A stretch of DNA of 64,000 bases, taken from NCBI GenBank assembly GCA_947588675.1, contig CANPYY010000006.1, positions 1 to 64,000 on the forward strand. The letters run 5' to 3'. The position numbers and the translations under genes are program-made. The notes under the pieces were generated by a model. That model saw nothing but the letters and a program-made list of their open reading frames with translations, had not been told where the DNA came from and searched no databases. This document shows positions 43,909 through 53,174 of the stretch, one piece after another. How positions within the stretch are numbered: the stretch's first letter is position 1; each line of letters begins with the position of its first letter. The stretch is from an uncultured Lachnospiraceae bacterium (GTDB lineage Bacteria; Bacillota; Clostridia; Lachnospirales; Lachnospiraceae).

Positions 43909-45579
43909 CTAGCATTCCATTATAATCGGCAGTATCATAGGATTACGCATAGTTTTCCTGCGTATGAAGTCACCAAGCGTATCCCGTATCTCAACCTTTA
44001 TTTTTCCCCAGTCGGTTACATTATTCCTAATACATTTGTCTATAACAATATCCACTACTTCTCTTGCTTCTTCCATAAGATTTTCAGATTCCCTGACATA
44101 TACAAACCCACGTGAAACTATATCGGGTCCGGCAAGAACCTGATTGCTTCCTTTTTCCAGTGTAACAACTATAATAATAAGTCCGTTTTCTGACAGGAGC
44201 TGTCTGTCACGAAGAACTATATTTCCGACATCTCCGACTCCAAGTCCATCAACCAGTACTCCGTTTGCAGGCACACAGTCTACAATCTTTCCGCATTCGG
44301 AATTAAGCTCAAGCACATTACCCGATTCAAGTATAAACACATTTTCCTTTGGAACGCCCATTTCCCTTGCAATCTGGGCATGGGCTTTAAGATGCCTGTA
44401 TTCGCCATGCACCGGTATTGCATATTTGGGTTTTGTCAGCGCATATATAAGTTTTACTTCCTCCTGACAGGCGTGTCCTGACACGTGGGTATCCTGCACA
44501 ATAACATTCGCCCCAAGCTGTGAAAGTTCATTAATAACTTTAGATACAGACTTTTCATTACCGGGTATTGGGGTAGAACTGAATATTACCGTATCTCCCG
44601 GTTTTATATAAAGCTTTTTGTGTATCGAGCCCGCCATTCTTGACAGCGCCGCCATGGCCTCTCCCTGACTTCCCGTAGTAATAATTACTATCTGGTCATC
44701 CGTATAATTTTTAAGTTCCTCGATATCTATTATAATGGAATCCGGCACGTCAAGATATCCCAGTTCTATCGCAGTGCTTATAATATTAACCATGCTCCTG
44801 CCCTCAATAACTACTTTTCTGTTATATCTTTTTGCCGAATTGATAATCTGCTGTACACGGTCCACATTAGACGCAAATGTCGCTACAATAATACGGTTAT
44901 CCGCCTGGTCGGCAAATATGGCGTCAAAAGTCCTGCCAACCGTACGTTCAGACATTGTAAATCCCGGTTTCATAATATTGGTACTGTCACACAAAAGCGC
45001 CAGCACTCCCTTTTTCCCAATCTCGGCAATTCTCTGTAAATCTATCATATCGCCGAATACCGGTGTATAATCAACTTTAAAATCACCGGTATGGAATAAA
45101 ACTCCCGCAGGAGTTGTTATTGCAAGGGCAGCCGCGTCGGCTATGCTGTGGTTTGTCCTTACAAATTCTATTCTGAAATCTCCCAGATTTATTGACTGTC
45201 CGTAAGAGATAACCTTTCTTCTTACAATATTCATGATTCCGTGTTCGCGGAATTTATTTTCAATAATGCCCATTGTAAGCTTTGTTGCATATATAGGCGC
45301 GTTTATTTCTTTGATTACATAAGGCAGAGCCCCTATATGATCTTCATGACCATGAGTTATTATAAAACCTCTCACTTTTTCAATATTATCTTTCAGGTAA
45401 GTCACGTCGGGTATAACCATATCTATTCCCAACATATCATCATCCGGAAATGATAAACCGCAGTCCACAACAATAATAGAGGACTCAGTTTCAAAAGCCG
45501 TAATGTTCATTCCTATCTGTTCAAGTCCTCCAAGCGGAATGATTTTCACCGACTTCCCTGATTCTCTTTTTATTTTCAA
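43909..45579 (-). CDS. rnj: Ribonuclease J
   Basis: A 556-residue metallo-beta-lactamase/beta-CASP nuclease with 5'-exo and endo activity in mRNA decay and rRNA processing. IPLGGLEQIGMN starts the fold. ITHGHEDHIGALPYV (about 74) holds the metal-binding His/Asp, HTGDFKVDYTP another Asp, and TGSQGEAMAALSRMA, SGHACQEE and PVHGEYRHLKAH the beta-CASP motifs. The start is TTG at 45579, 7 bases from GGAGG. It sits in the ireB-to-trhP cluster. Confidence 0.96.
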   Translation of the reverse strand: MKIKRESGKSVKIIPLGGLEQIGMNITAFETESSIIVVDCGLSFPDDDMLGIDMVIPDVTYLKDNIEKVRGFIITHGHEDHIGALPYVIKEINAPIYATKLTMGIIENKFREHGIMNIVRRKVISYGQSINLGDFRIEFVRTNHSIADAAALAITTPAGVLFHTGDFKVDYTPVFGDMIDLQRIAEIGKKGVLALLCDSTNIMKPGFTMSERTVGRTFDAIFADQADNRIIVATFASNVDRVQQIINSAKRYNRKVVIEGRSMVNIISTAIELGYLDVPDSIIIDIEELKNYTDDQIVIITTGSQGEAMAALSRMAGSIHKKLYIKPGDTVIFSSTPIPGNEKSVSKVINELSQLGANVIVQDTHVSGHACQEEVKLIYALTKPKYAIPVHGEYRHLKAHAQIAREMGVPKENVFILESGNVLELNSECGKIVDCVPANGVLVDGLGVGDVGNIVLRDRQLLSENGLIIIVVTLEKGSNQVLAGPDIVSRGFVYVRESENLMEEAREVVDIVIDKCIRNNVTDWGKIKVEIRDTLGDFIRRKTMRNPMILPIIMEC

Positions 45580-45691
45580 GAAAACACCTCCACATAAATG
45601 TTCACAACGCACTAAATCCACTTCCCGCAAAGACTTTCAGGTACATTACGGCCAACCGGATATATTTCGATGTGTTTATTAAAAAATTTTA

Positions 45692-45952
45692 TTATAATTC
45701 AATATCATAGTCGTCCAACAGTTCTTCAAATACGCCTGCAACTGCTTCAAGCTCATCTTCATCATCTATTGTTTCATAATATACGTCGTCTTCATCGGTT
45801 CCTACCTGTTTAAATATCCAGGCATCCATTTCCTCCTCATCGTCATCCGACGTGGCGAGAAGGTATGTCGAACCGTTAATCTGTGTCTGTTCAAGCACAT
45901 AAAATTCCGTTTCATCTCCATCTTCATTGTATACCGTTATCGTATCATACAT
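45692..45952 (-). CDS. DUF1292 family protein (YrzB-like)
   Basis: An 86-residue very acidic protein (about one third Asp/Glu). ITVYNEDGDETEFYVLEQTQ and YLLATSDDDEEEMDAWIFK are the DUF1292 core. Function unknown. In Firmicutes it follows ireB and ruvX, exactly as here. ATG at 45952 with GGAGGAC. The 112 bases to rnj downstream show no clear promoter or terminator. Confidence 0.9.
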   Translation of the reverse strand: MYDTITVYNEDGDETEFYVLEQTQINGSTYLLATSDDDEEEMDAWIFKQVGTDEDDVYYETIDDEDELEAVAGVFEELLDDYDIEL

Positions 45953-45975
45953 AAAAATGTCCTCCACACATTAAG

Positions 45976-46395
45976 CTACAGGCTGTCCAGATAATTTTCA
46001 AGAATAATTGCCGCCGCAATCTTATCAATTACCTTTTTACGTTCATACCTGCCTTTTACTTCACCCTCGCAAAGAATCCTCGAAGCCGCCACTGATGTAA
46101 GCCTTTCATCCCATAGTATAACCTCGAGTCCCGTACGCTTTGAAAGCTCATGCATAAATTCCTCTGTCTTACGCGCCTGCAATCCAATCGAATTGTCCAT
46201 GTTTCTAGGGTATCCGAGAACTATCCTGCACACTTTATATTCATCGCATATATCTTTTATCCTTACAAGCGTATGCCTTATTTTGTTTTCCCTGTCCCGC
46301 GTAATCGTTTCAAGCGCCTGCGCAGTCATCATAAGTTCATCGCTTATGGCAACGCCCACTGTTTTTGCCCCATAATCAAGACCAAGTATTCTCAT
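45976..46395 (-). CDS. ruvX: Putative pre-16S rRNA nuclease / RuvX (YqgF)
   Basis: A 139-residue RNase H-fold nuclease. RILGLDYGAKTVGVAISDE (first catalytic Asp), IVLGYPRNMDNSIG and LWDERLTSVAA are the YqgF motifs. Members process the 5' end of pre-16S rRNA and were earlier called Holliday junction resolvase-like. ATG at 46395, only 4 bases after ireB, with a weak ribosome site, consistent with coupling. Confidence 0.94.
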   Translation of the reverse strand: MRILGLDYGAKTVGVAISDELMMTAQALETITRDRENKIRHTLVRIKDICDEYKVCRIVLGYPRNMDNSIGLQARKTEEFMHELSKRTGLEVILWDERLTSVAASRILCEGEVKGRYERKKVIDKIAAAIILENYLDSL

Positions 46396-46399
46396 ACCA

Positions 46400-46675
46400 T
46401 CATTCGCTTTCAAGCTTGCTTTTAATATAATGCTCCAAAAGCATCTCAATAATCTCATCACGTTCAGCACGCATAATAAGGCTTCTTGCGCCGTTATGGC
46501 TCGTTATATATGTCGGGTCGCCGGACATAATATATCCTACAATCTGGCTTACAGGATTATATCCTTTCTCCTTTAATGATTCGTATACGGATTCAATAAC
46601 ATCCGATACCTGATATTCCTGCTTCCTCTGTACTTTAATAAACTGTGTATTATGAATCTCCTGCACTGTTATCAC
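46400..46675 (-). CDS. ireB: IreB family regulatory phosphoprotein
   Basis: A 91-residue protein (UPF0297). ESLKEKGYNPVSQIVGYIMSGDPTYITSHNGAR is near-invariant in the family. In Enterococcus IreB is phosphorylated by the PASTA kinase IreK and affects cephalosporin tolerance. The start is a GTG: 46675 is 3 bases from AGGA, and a second GTG at 46666 is 12 bases away, neither ideal. A start-stop ATG-TAA with a good ribosome site lies 10 bases upstream. Confidence 0.93.
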   Translation of the reverse strand: MITVQEIHNTQFIKVQRKQEYQVSDVIESVYESLKEKGYNPVSQIVGYIMSGDPTYITSHNGARSLIMRAERDEIIEMLLEHYIKSKLESE

Positions 46676-46682
46676 TTCCTTA

Positions 46683-46697
46683 TTACATAGCTGTTCC
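46683..46697 (-). promoter_or_regulatory. Start-stop element upstream of ireB
   Basis: Minus strand: AGAGG ribosome site (46693-46697), then ATG (46686-46688) followed at once by TAA, and another TAA, 10 bases before the ireB GTG. It could feed ribosomes to the weakly placed ireB start by re-initiation. Confidence 0.3.
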
Positions 46698-46725
46698 TCT
46701 ATTATATTAATATATCACACTGAAA

Positions 46726-48108
46726 TTAGCAAGGCTTTTTATAGCTGCAAAACATTATACCGTCATCCCACACCTCTTTTGGACATACATTTACAATTGT
46801 ATTTATAAGAATTTCATCTTTATCCTCACAATCAAATACAAATTTTATGTATCTTTCATTATGTCCGGAATAATATCTTCTTCCTCTGATATACGTAACT
46901 TCCTCAACTAAGCAGCTTTCGGTATGATTTATAAAATTCTTTCTGTAATTCTTCATGAGCGTATCCGTCACGCCGCCCATTATTCCTGCCCTTTTATTTT
47001 TAATATTCTCATTTACCTGATTTTTCATACCGGCGGCAACCGTTCCATCCCTTTTAGAATATTTGAATACATGTATAGCCGAAAATCCAATTTCTTTTAC
47101 ATATTCCAGACTTTCTTCAAACTCTTTTTCCGTTTCACCCGGGAATCCGACAATTACATCCGTAGTTATTGCAGGAAGTTCATAATATTTTCTAAGCAGT
47201 TCCACACTGTTTCTGTATTCTCTGACAGAATATTTCCTTTTCATTCTCTCAAGAGTAGAATCACAGCCGCTCTGAAGCGACAAATGAAAATGAGGACAGA
47301 GTTTGGCAACGCCTGATATGCTTTTTACAAAACCGTCGGTAATTATGCGAGGTTCCAGCGAGCCAAGCCTTATCCTGTCAATACCTTCTATCTCCGAAAG
47401 CTTTAATATCAGTTCATAAAGCGGTTTGCCCTGTAAATCAATAAAGCTTACGCAGTCCGTAAAATCCACTCCGTATGAAGAAAGATGTATGCCTGTCAGC
47501 ACAATCTCCCGATAACCGTTTTGCGAAAGCAGGCAGGCTTCTTCATACACGTCAGCAATGCTTCTGCTTTTAAGTTTTCCGCGTACATACGGTATTTTAC
47601 AATAAGTACAGAACTGATTACACCCGTCCTGGACTTTAATATACGCCCGCGTATGTTCATTACACATGTCCTCTGATTTTTTTTCTTTTTCAGAAGTATT
47701 TTCTTCAGAAGTATTTACCGGTTCCGCGCGCAAAACGCCCCTGTCATTGATATAATCCGTAATTATATCAAATGCTTCCGCCTTCTGCTTATTACCTATT
47801 ATAATATCTATACCTTCATCCTCTTTAAGTGCGCTTTCACCTGCTTCCGCAAAACATCCCAATGCAACGACCACGGCGTTTTCATTAAGCCGTCTGGCCC
47901 TGTGAAGCATTTTTCTGGATTTGCGGTCGGCTATATTAGTTACCGTACATGTATTAACAACATATATATCAGCGGCCTCGTTAAACGGGACAATACGAAA
48001 GCCCGCTGTTTCAAACTGCTTTATAAGTTTCCCGGTTTCATACTGATTTACTTTACATCCGAGAGTCATAAATGCAATACAGTTGTTTTTTACACTCATT
48101 TTACACAA
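46726..48108 (-). CDS. mtaB: tRNA (N6-threonylcarbamoyladenosine-37-C2) methylthiotransferase
   Basis: A 460-residue radical-SAM methylthiotransferase that converts t6A37 to ms2t6A37. FMTLGCKVNQYE, VNTCTVTN and ALGCFAE give the N-terminal cluster cysteines. KVQDGCNQFCTYCKIPYVRG (about 160-179) is the radical-SAM motif. HFHLSLQSGCD and DVIVGFPGE follow, with a C-terminal TRAM domain. Either TTG at 48108 or ATG at 48099 could start it; AGGAG fits the TTG better. It lies upstream of ireB by 50 bases. Confidence 0.95.
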   Translation of the reverse strand: MCKMSVKNNCIAFMTLGCKVNQYETGKLIKQFETAGFRIVPFNEAADIYVVNTCTVTNIADRKSRKMLHRARRLNENAVVVALGCFAEAGESALKEDEGIDIIIGNKQKAEAFDIITDYINDRGVLRAEPVNTSEENTSEKEKKSEDMCNEHTRAYIKVQDGCNQFCTYCKIPYVRGKLKSRSIADVYEEACLLSQNGYREIVLTGIHLSSYGVDFTDCVSFIDLQGKPLYELILKLSEIEGIDRIRLGSLEPRIITDGFVKSISGVAKLCPHFHLSLQSGCDSTLERMKRKYSVREYRNSVELLRKYYELPAITTDVIVGFPGETEKEFEESLEYVKEIGFSAIHVFKYSKRDGTVAAGMKNQVNENIKNKRAGIMGGVTDTLMKNYRKNFINHTESCLVEEVTYIRGRRYYSGHNERYIKFVFDCEDKDEILINTIVNVCPKEVWDDGIMFCSYKKPC

Positions 48109-48136
48109 AACAACTCCTAACTTTTCAAAAATTTTA

Positions 48137-48164
48137 TTGACTTTTATACCTCATGTGCTACTAT
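48137..48164 (+). promoter_or_regulatory. Promoter of HPr-like gene
   Basis: TTGACT (48137-48142), 16 bases, TACTAT (48159-48164), preceded by extended -10 TGC. The ribosome site AGGAGG follows at 48187-48192. Confidence 0.6.
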
Positions 48165-48199
48165 ATAAGTGCATAGAAAATTATATAGGAGGTATTATT

Positions 48200-48433
48200 A
48201 TGACTACAGTTAAAATTTCTTTAAACTCTATCGATAAGGTTAAATCTTTTGTCAATGATGTTGCCAAGTTTGATTGTGATTTTGACCTGATATCAGGAAG
48301 ATATGTTATTGATGCAAAATCCATAATGGGCATATTCAGTCTTGACCTCTCAAAAAATATTGATTTGAGCATCCACAGTGAAGATAATATTAACGAAGTG
48401 TTAAAGATGCTTGAGCCATATATAATCAAGTAA
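48200..48433 (+). CDS. HPr-like protein lacking the active-site His
   Basis: A 77-residue HPr fold. The Ser46 region is well kept (VIDAKSIMGIFSLDLSK, about 36-52). The region that in HPr reads GLHARPA is SIDKVKSF, with no His, so it cannot carry phosphate from Enzyme I. It thus resembles Crh, which keeps the regulatory Ser but lacks His15; a CcpA co-regulator or HPr-kinase substrate role is an inference. ATG at 48200 with perfect AGGAGG. Monocistronic, with a promoter and a terminator. Confidence 0.85.
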   Translation: MTTVKISLNSIDKVKSFVNDVAKFDCDFDLISGRYVIDAKSIMGIFSLDLSKNIDLSIHSEDNINEVLKMLEPYIIK

Positions 48434-48467
48434 TTATCTGCTAACTATTACGCATCAGACAAAGTAC

Positions 48468-48527
48468 AGAGAGTTGGTTTCGGATTATTTCTGCGTACAT
48501 AAACAGTTCGATATCAACTCTCTTTTT
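48468..48527 (+). terminator. Terminator of HPr-like gene
   Basis: AGAGAGTTG (48468-48476) pairs with CAACTCTCT (48515-48523), followed by TTTTT. The loop is 38 bases. It lies between the convergent HPr-like and thiI genes. Confidence 0.65.
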
Positions 48528-48533
48528 ATCTGC

Positions 48534-49715
48534 TTATACTTCAATATCTTCTATTTCCATTGTTTCATATGCCCTTTCAAGCATGTCGTCAATTACTTCT
48601 TCAAGTTTTCTTTCAGATTTTTTAATAACGTTTAAATTCGGCTTCGTAACAGGATGTTTTGCAACAAATATTGTACAGCAGTCTTCATACGGCAGTATTG
48701 ACGTTTCAAAAGTATCTATCTTCTGGGAAATTTCAACTATATCCTGTTTGTCAAATGCAATAAGAGGTCTGTATACCGGAAGCGTACATACATCATTGGT
48801 ACAGAGCAGGCTGTGCATTGTCTGGCTTGCAACCTGTCCTATGCTTTCTCCCGTAACAAGTCCCAGACATTCCTCTTTTAAAGCAAGATTTTCAGCAATT
48901 TTCATCATATATCTTCTCATAATAATTGTAAGCTCATCATGCGGGCATTTCTCATAGATTGCCATCTGTATTTCAGTAAAATTAACCACGTACAGACGTA
49001 TGCTTCCTGAATATACCGCAACTTTTTTAGCAAGGTCAACCACTTTTTTCTTTGCTCTTTCGCTTGTATAAGGCGGCGCATGAAAATATACCGCCGCAAG
49101 CTTTACTCCTCTTTTTGCAATCATATAACCTGCAACGGGACTGTCTATTCCTCCCGACAACAGGAGCATGGCCTTTCCGCTTGTTCCGACAGGCATACCG
49201 TTGGGACCTTTTATACTTTCTGAATAAATATATGCTTTTCCTCTTATTTCAACAGTTATCCTTACCTGCGGTGAATGTACGTCAACTTTCATTTCAGGAT
49301 AATTATCAATAAGAACTGCCCCCAGGCGGCTTCCTATTTCCGGCGACGTATAAGGATAGTGCTTATCTCCGCGTTTTGCTTCGACTTTAAATGTAAAGTT
49401 TCTGTCAGGATAGCGCTCTTTTACATGCGCGACCGCAGCGGCGCATACACTATCCCATCCTTTGTCATCAACAAGCATTACCGGGCATATTGCAGCAATA
49501 CCAAACACTTTTGAAAGTATTGCTATAACCTCGTCATAATCATATTCTGTAAGCGCCCAGACATATATCCTGCCCTGTTCTTTCGATACTTCAAAATCCC
49601 CGTAGGCTTTCTTTAGGGCATCGCTGATATTTTTGCACAGGGCATCTTCAAATACATATCTGTTTTTTCCTTTAATTCCTATCTCCGAATATTTAATCAA
49701 GAATGCTTTATACAT
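48534..49715 (-). CDS. thiI: tRNA 4-thiouridine synthetase ThiI
   Basis: A 393-residue enzyme for s4U8 in tRNA. KYSEIGIKGKNRYVFE opens the ferredoxin-like domain, a THUMP domain covers about 60-165, and LLLSGGIDSPVAGYMIAKRG (about 186-205) is the PP-loop for ATP. TGESIGQVASQT follows. It lacks the C-terminal rhodanese domain of E. coli ThiI, as in Bacillus, where a dedicated cysteine desulfurase (NifZ) supplies sulfur. That gene is directly upstream, 25 bases away. Confidence 0.96.
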   Translation of the reverse strand: MYKAFLIKYSEIGIKGKNRYVFEDALCKNISDALKKAYGDFEVSKEQGRIYVWALTEYDYDEVIAILSKVFGIAAICPVMLVDDKGWDSVCAAAVAHVKERYPDRNFTFKVEAKRGDKHYPYTSPEIGSRLGAVLIDNYPEMKVDVHSPQVRITVEIRGKAYIYSESIKGPNGMPVGTSGKAMLLLSGGIDSPVAGYMIAKRGVKLAAVYFHAPPYTSERAKKKVVDLAKKVAVYSGSIRLYVVNFTEIQMAIYEKCPHDELTIIMRRYMMKIAENLALKEECLGLVTGESIGQVASQTMHSLLCTNDVCTLPVYRPLIAFDKQDIVEISQKIDTFETSILPYEDCCTIFVAKHPVTKPNLNVIKKSERKLEEVIDDMLERAYETMEIEDIEV

Positions 49716-49740
49716 AATAAACTAAAACCTTTCCACAATA

Positions 49741-50904
49741 TTAATAACTTCTGAATTTCTTTAGTATCGGAACATGCTTTTTAATCATTTCCACGGCATA
49801 CGCTGCTTCTTCTTTAGTAGTCATTGATGACACCGAAAGACGTATTGTTGAATCCACCAGCTGCCTTTTTACTCCTATAGCCTGCAGTGTTCCGCTAAGT
49901 CCCGGGTGGTTTGAAGAACATGCAGAACCCGAGGATACGTATACTCCATCAGAAGCAAGCGCATGTAACAGCACTTCACTTTTTACGTTTTCAAAGGAAA
50001 CACTTAATATATGCGGTGCTCCCGTATCTGCAGAATATGCACTGTTTGCATTTATATATACGCCCTCCATATCCTTTAAGCCGTCTATAAGCGTCTGTTT
50101 TATATTCCGCATATGCGAAACATTTTCTGCCAGTCTGTTATACATAAGTTCCGCCGCTTTGCCAAGTCCCGCTATTCCCGGTACATTTTCCGTACCGGAC
50201 CTCATGCCTTTTTCCTGTCCGCCTCCGTAAATATACGGATTAATCTTAACATTATCTGCCACATATAAAAATCCGGTGCCTTTAGGTCCGTGAAATTTAT
50301 GTCCGCTTACTGACATAAGGTCTATGTTCCACTTTTTAGGATAAATTCCAAGTTTCGCATATCCCTGTATTGCATCTGTGTGGAAAAGTATATTCCCGTT
50401 TACCTCTTTTGCAGCTTTTGCAAGACCTTCTATATCGGATATACTCCCTATCTCATTATTTACCAGCATTACCGATACAAGTATCGTATCATCCCGAATA
50501 TTTTTTACAAGTTCATCTTTATCGACCGTTCCATTTTCATCTACCGTAAGATATGTAACTTCATACCCTGCATTTTCAAGAAAAATAAGAGGTTCATGCA
50601 CAGAAGCATGTTCAAATACTGTTGATATAATATGCTTACCCTTCCTCGCCTGCGCCAGCGCTGTCCCGATAAGAGCCTGGTTATTGGCCTCCGTGCCTCC
50701 TGACGTAAATATAATGTTACCCGGTTTACACTTCAGGGTCTTTGCAACAATGTCCCTGGCATCAGAAATATACTGTTCTGCTTCCATTCCCATCGTATGC
50801 TTGGCAGACGGATTAGCATAATCCGTGTCAAATACTTTAAGCATAATTTCCCTTACTTCGGGAATAATTTTCGTTGTAGCTGCATTATCCAGGTATGCCT
50901 GCAT
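49741..50904 (-). CDS. nifZ: Cysteine desulfurase (NifS/NifZ type)
   Basis: A 387-residue PLP enzyme releasing sulfur from cysteine. YLDNAATTKIIPEV starts the fold, HTDAIQGYAKLG contacts PLP, SVSGHKFHGPKGTGFLY holds the PLP Lys, and VSSGSACSSNHPG the persulfide Cys. RSGTENVPGI is also diagnostic. Adjacent thiI without a rhodanese domain indicates a dedicated partnership for s4U. The ATG at 50904 follows AAGGTGG; an earlier in-frame GTG overlaps that site. Confidence 0.94.
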   Translation of the reverse strand: MQAYLDNAATTKIIPEVREIMLKVFDTDYANPSAKHTMGMEAEQYISDARDIVAKTLKCKPGNIIFTSGGTEANNQALIGTALAQARKGKHIISTVFEHASVHEPLIFLENAGYEVTYLTVDENGTVDKDELVKNIRDDTILVSVMLVNNEIGSISDIEGLAKAAKEVNGNILFHTDAIQGYAKLGIYPKKWNIDLMSVSGHKFHGPKGTGFLYVADNVKINPYIYGGGQEKGMRSGTENVPGIAGLGKAAELMYNRLAENVSHMRNIKQTLIDGLKDMEGVYINANSAYSADTGAPHILSVSFENVKSEVLLHALASDGVYVSSGSACSSNHPGLSGTLQAIGVKRQLVDSTIRLSVSSMTTKEEAAYAVEMIKKHVPILKKFRSY

Positions 50905-50941
50905 TATTTTTACCACCTTATTCCGATTAAAACTTAATTAA

Positions 50942-51682
50942 TTATTTCTGACAAAAAAACATAAGTATTGACAACACTGTCATACCCGCGGTTTCAGTAC
51001 GGAGTATACGGCTGCCAAGAGATATTATATTAAACCCTTCATCCTTTGCCTTTATAACCTCGGTTTCCTCGTAACCGCCTTCCGGTCCTATAAATATTCC
51101 CACGGACGCACTGCCTGCCGCTTCCTCTATACACTGTTTAGAATGTTGCATTCCCTGAGCATTTTCATATGGAAAAAGATTATATTCCAGTGATTCGGCG
51201 TATCTTACGGCTTCCTCAAAAGCCATCGGCTGACTGATACCCGGAATAATTCCACGTCCGCATTGTTTTGCCGCCGATTCAGCTATCATGCTCCATCTTG
51301 CAATTTTCTTATCCCGCTTATTCTTATCGGTTATCTTTGCCACGCATCTTTTCGTAATAACCGGTATAATTTCATATACGCCAAGTTCTACCGCCTTCTG
51401 TATAATAAAATCCATTTTGTCAAGTTTCGGAAGCGCCTGAAAAAGATATATTTTCGTATTGAGTTCTCCCCTGCTTTTCACTTTTTCTTCTACCGATGCC
51501 ATCACATAATCAGAAGCAATTTCACTTATCACGCAATAATAGTCATTGCAAAAACCGTCACAACATACAATATGCTCTCCGCTTTTCATGCGGAGAACAT
51601 TTTTAATATGATTCACATCATTTCCTTCAATGCGGATAACATTACCATACATATTATCCGCGTTAAAATAAAATCTGTTCAT
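50942..51682 (-). CDS. rsmE: 16S rRNA m3U1498 methyltransferase
   Basis: A 246-residue SPOUT methyltransferase. N-terminal PUA-like part with HIKNVLRMKSGE, then FQALPKLDKMDFIIQKAVELGV, AAKQCGRGIIPGI, IFIGPEGGYEETEV and SLGSRILRTETAG, which form the knotted SAM site. It modifies the ribosomal decoding region. ATG at 51682 overlaps the murE stop (ATGA). Confidence 0.96.
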   Translation of the reverse strand: MNRFYFNADNMYGNVIRIEGNDVNHIKNVLRMKSGEHIVCCDGFCNDYYCVISEIASDYVMASVEEKVKSRGELNTKIYLFQALPKLDKMDFIIQKAVELGVYEIIPVITKRCVAKITDKNKRDKKIARWSMIAESAAKQCGRGIIPGISQPMAFEEAVRYAESLEYNLFPYENAQGMQHSKQCIEEAAGSASVGIFIGPEGGYEETEVIKAKDEGFNIISLGSRILRTETAGMTVLSILMFFCQK

Positions 51683-53151
51683 CTTTTCCTACCTGCAAGC
51701 TCATATGCTTTAATTACTGCTTCCCTTTCACTGTACGGGTACTTAACACCTTTTATCTCCATATAATCTTCATGTCCCTTACCTAACAGGAGTATTATAT
51801 CCCCTTCCTGCGCATGTTCAATCGCATACGCTATTGCCTCTACCCTGTCTTCTATCTCTATATATTTTCCGTTATGCCTCGCAATACCCACCTTAATGTC
51901 TTCATTAATTGCGCTAACTTCCTCGTCTCTCGGATTATCACATGTAAGTATTGAAAAATCTGCAAGTTCAGCGGTTGCTTCTCCCATATCATAACGCCTG
52001 AGCTTAGAACGGTTGCCGCCCGCCCCATATACGCATATTATATGCGCAGGATTATACTCCCTTAACGTTTTAAGCACGCTCCTCGTACTTACATCGTTAT
52101 GCGCATAATCTACGATAACTGAAAATCTGTCTGAAACCGCAATAAGTTCAACCCTTCCGGGAATCCTTACCTTTCTTAATACACTTATTATCGTATCAGT
52201 ATCTATTCCAAGCAAATGGCAGGAAAGTATCGCCGCCATTGAATTATATACATTAAACAGTCCGGGTATCTCAAGAACCGCTTCGGCATCAATCATTCCG
52301 GACAAACTGTAAGATATACCAAGCACCCCTTCTTTACTCCACCGTTTTATATTTTCCATCCTCAAATCGGCTTCATATACCGAACCGAACATATAATTTC
52401 TCTCACAGGTGGAATTTTTGACAAATAAATCGCACACTTCATCGTCCGCATTAAATATTCCGGTTTTCGCCTGGGTAAAAAGTTTCTCTTTACATTTCCT
52501 GTATTCTTCAAGTGAAGAATGTTCGCCTTTGCCTATATGGTCAGGTGAAAAATTCATAAATACGGCAATATCAAATTCAATACCTGCTGTTCTGTCAAGC
52601 ATAACGGCCTGTGACGACACTTCCATTACCACATATTCGCATCCGTCGTCAGCCATACTTTTAAGCAGTGAATGTATTACGTAAGATTCCGGCGTTGTAA
52701 GTCCGGTCTTTACTTTATTATCTTTCCAGAAAGCCCCTGTTGTCCCAATAATTCCACAGGCATGTCCCGTTTTGTCTATTATATCTTTTATCATATACGA
52801 AGTTGAAGTTTTCCCTTTAGTACCGGTTATCCCGATAAGTTTAAGACGTTTTGCGGGTTCTCCAAAATAAGCCGCCGACATTTTCGCAAGGGCAATCCTG
52901 CTTGATTTTACAAGTATTTGTGTAACTTCTTTCGGCAGTTCAAGCGGCTCCTGCGCCACTATTACCGAAGCTCCTTTTTCTACTGCATCTTCCGCATACA
53001 TATGTCCGTCTGTCAGTGCACCCGATATACAAAAAAAAGCGCATCCGCAAGTGACTTTTCTGGAATCATATACAAGGTCATTTACACACGTATTTATATC
53101 GCCCGATATACATTTATAGTCAAGGTCACCGAGCAAATCTTTCAGTTTCAT
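51679..53151 (-). CDS. murE: UDP-MurNAc-tripeptide synthetase, meso-DAP type
   Basis: A 490-residue Mur ligase that adds the third amino acid of the peptidoglycan stem. ITGTKGKTSTSYM is the ATP loop. TTPESY and EVSSQA follow, with VDYAHNDVS starting the C-terminal domain. TCDNPRDEE (about 408) is the DNPR motif linked to meso-diaminopimelate rather than lysine. The neighbouring dapF makes meso-DAP, supporting that choice. ATG at 53151 with GGGGAGAAG. Confidence 0.95.
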   Translation of the reverse strand: MKLKDLLGDLDYKCISGDINTCVNDLVYDSRKVTCGCAFFCISGALTDGHMYAEDAVEKGASVIVAQEPLELPKEVTQILVKSSRIALAKMSAAYFGEPAKRLKLIGITGTKGKTSTSYMIKDIIDKTGHACGIIGTTGAFWKDNKVKTGLTTPESYVIHSLLKSMADDGCEYVVMEVSSQAVMLDRTAGIEFDIAVFMNFSPDHIGKGEHSSLEEYRKCKEKLFTQAKTGIFNADDEVCDLFVKNSTCERNYMFGSVYEADLRMENIKRWSKEGVLGISYSLSGMIDAEAVLEIPGLFNVYNSMAAILSCHLLGIDTDTIISVLRKVRIPGRVELIAVSDRFSVIVDYAHNDVSTRSVLKTLREYNPAHIICVYGAGGNRSKLRRYDMGEATAELADFSILTCDNPRDEEVSAINEDIKVGIARHNGKYIEIEDRVEAIAYAIEHAQEGDIILLLGKGHEDYMEIKGVKYPYSEREAVIKAYELAGRKR

Positions 53152-53174
53152 AACTATTCTTCTCCCCATACTGA

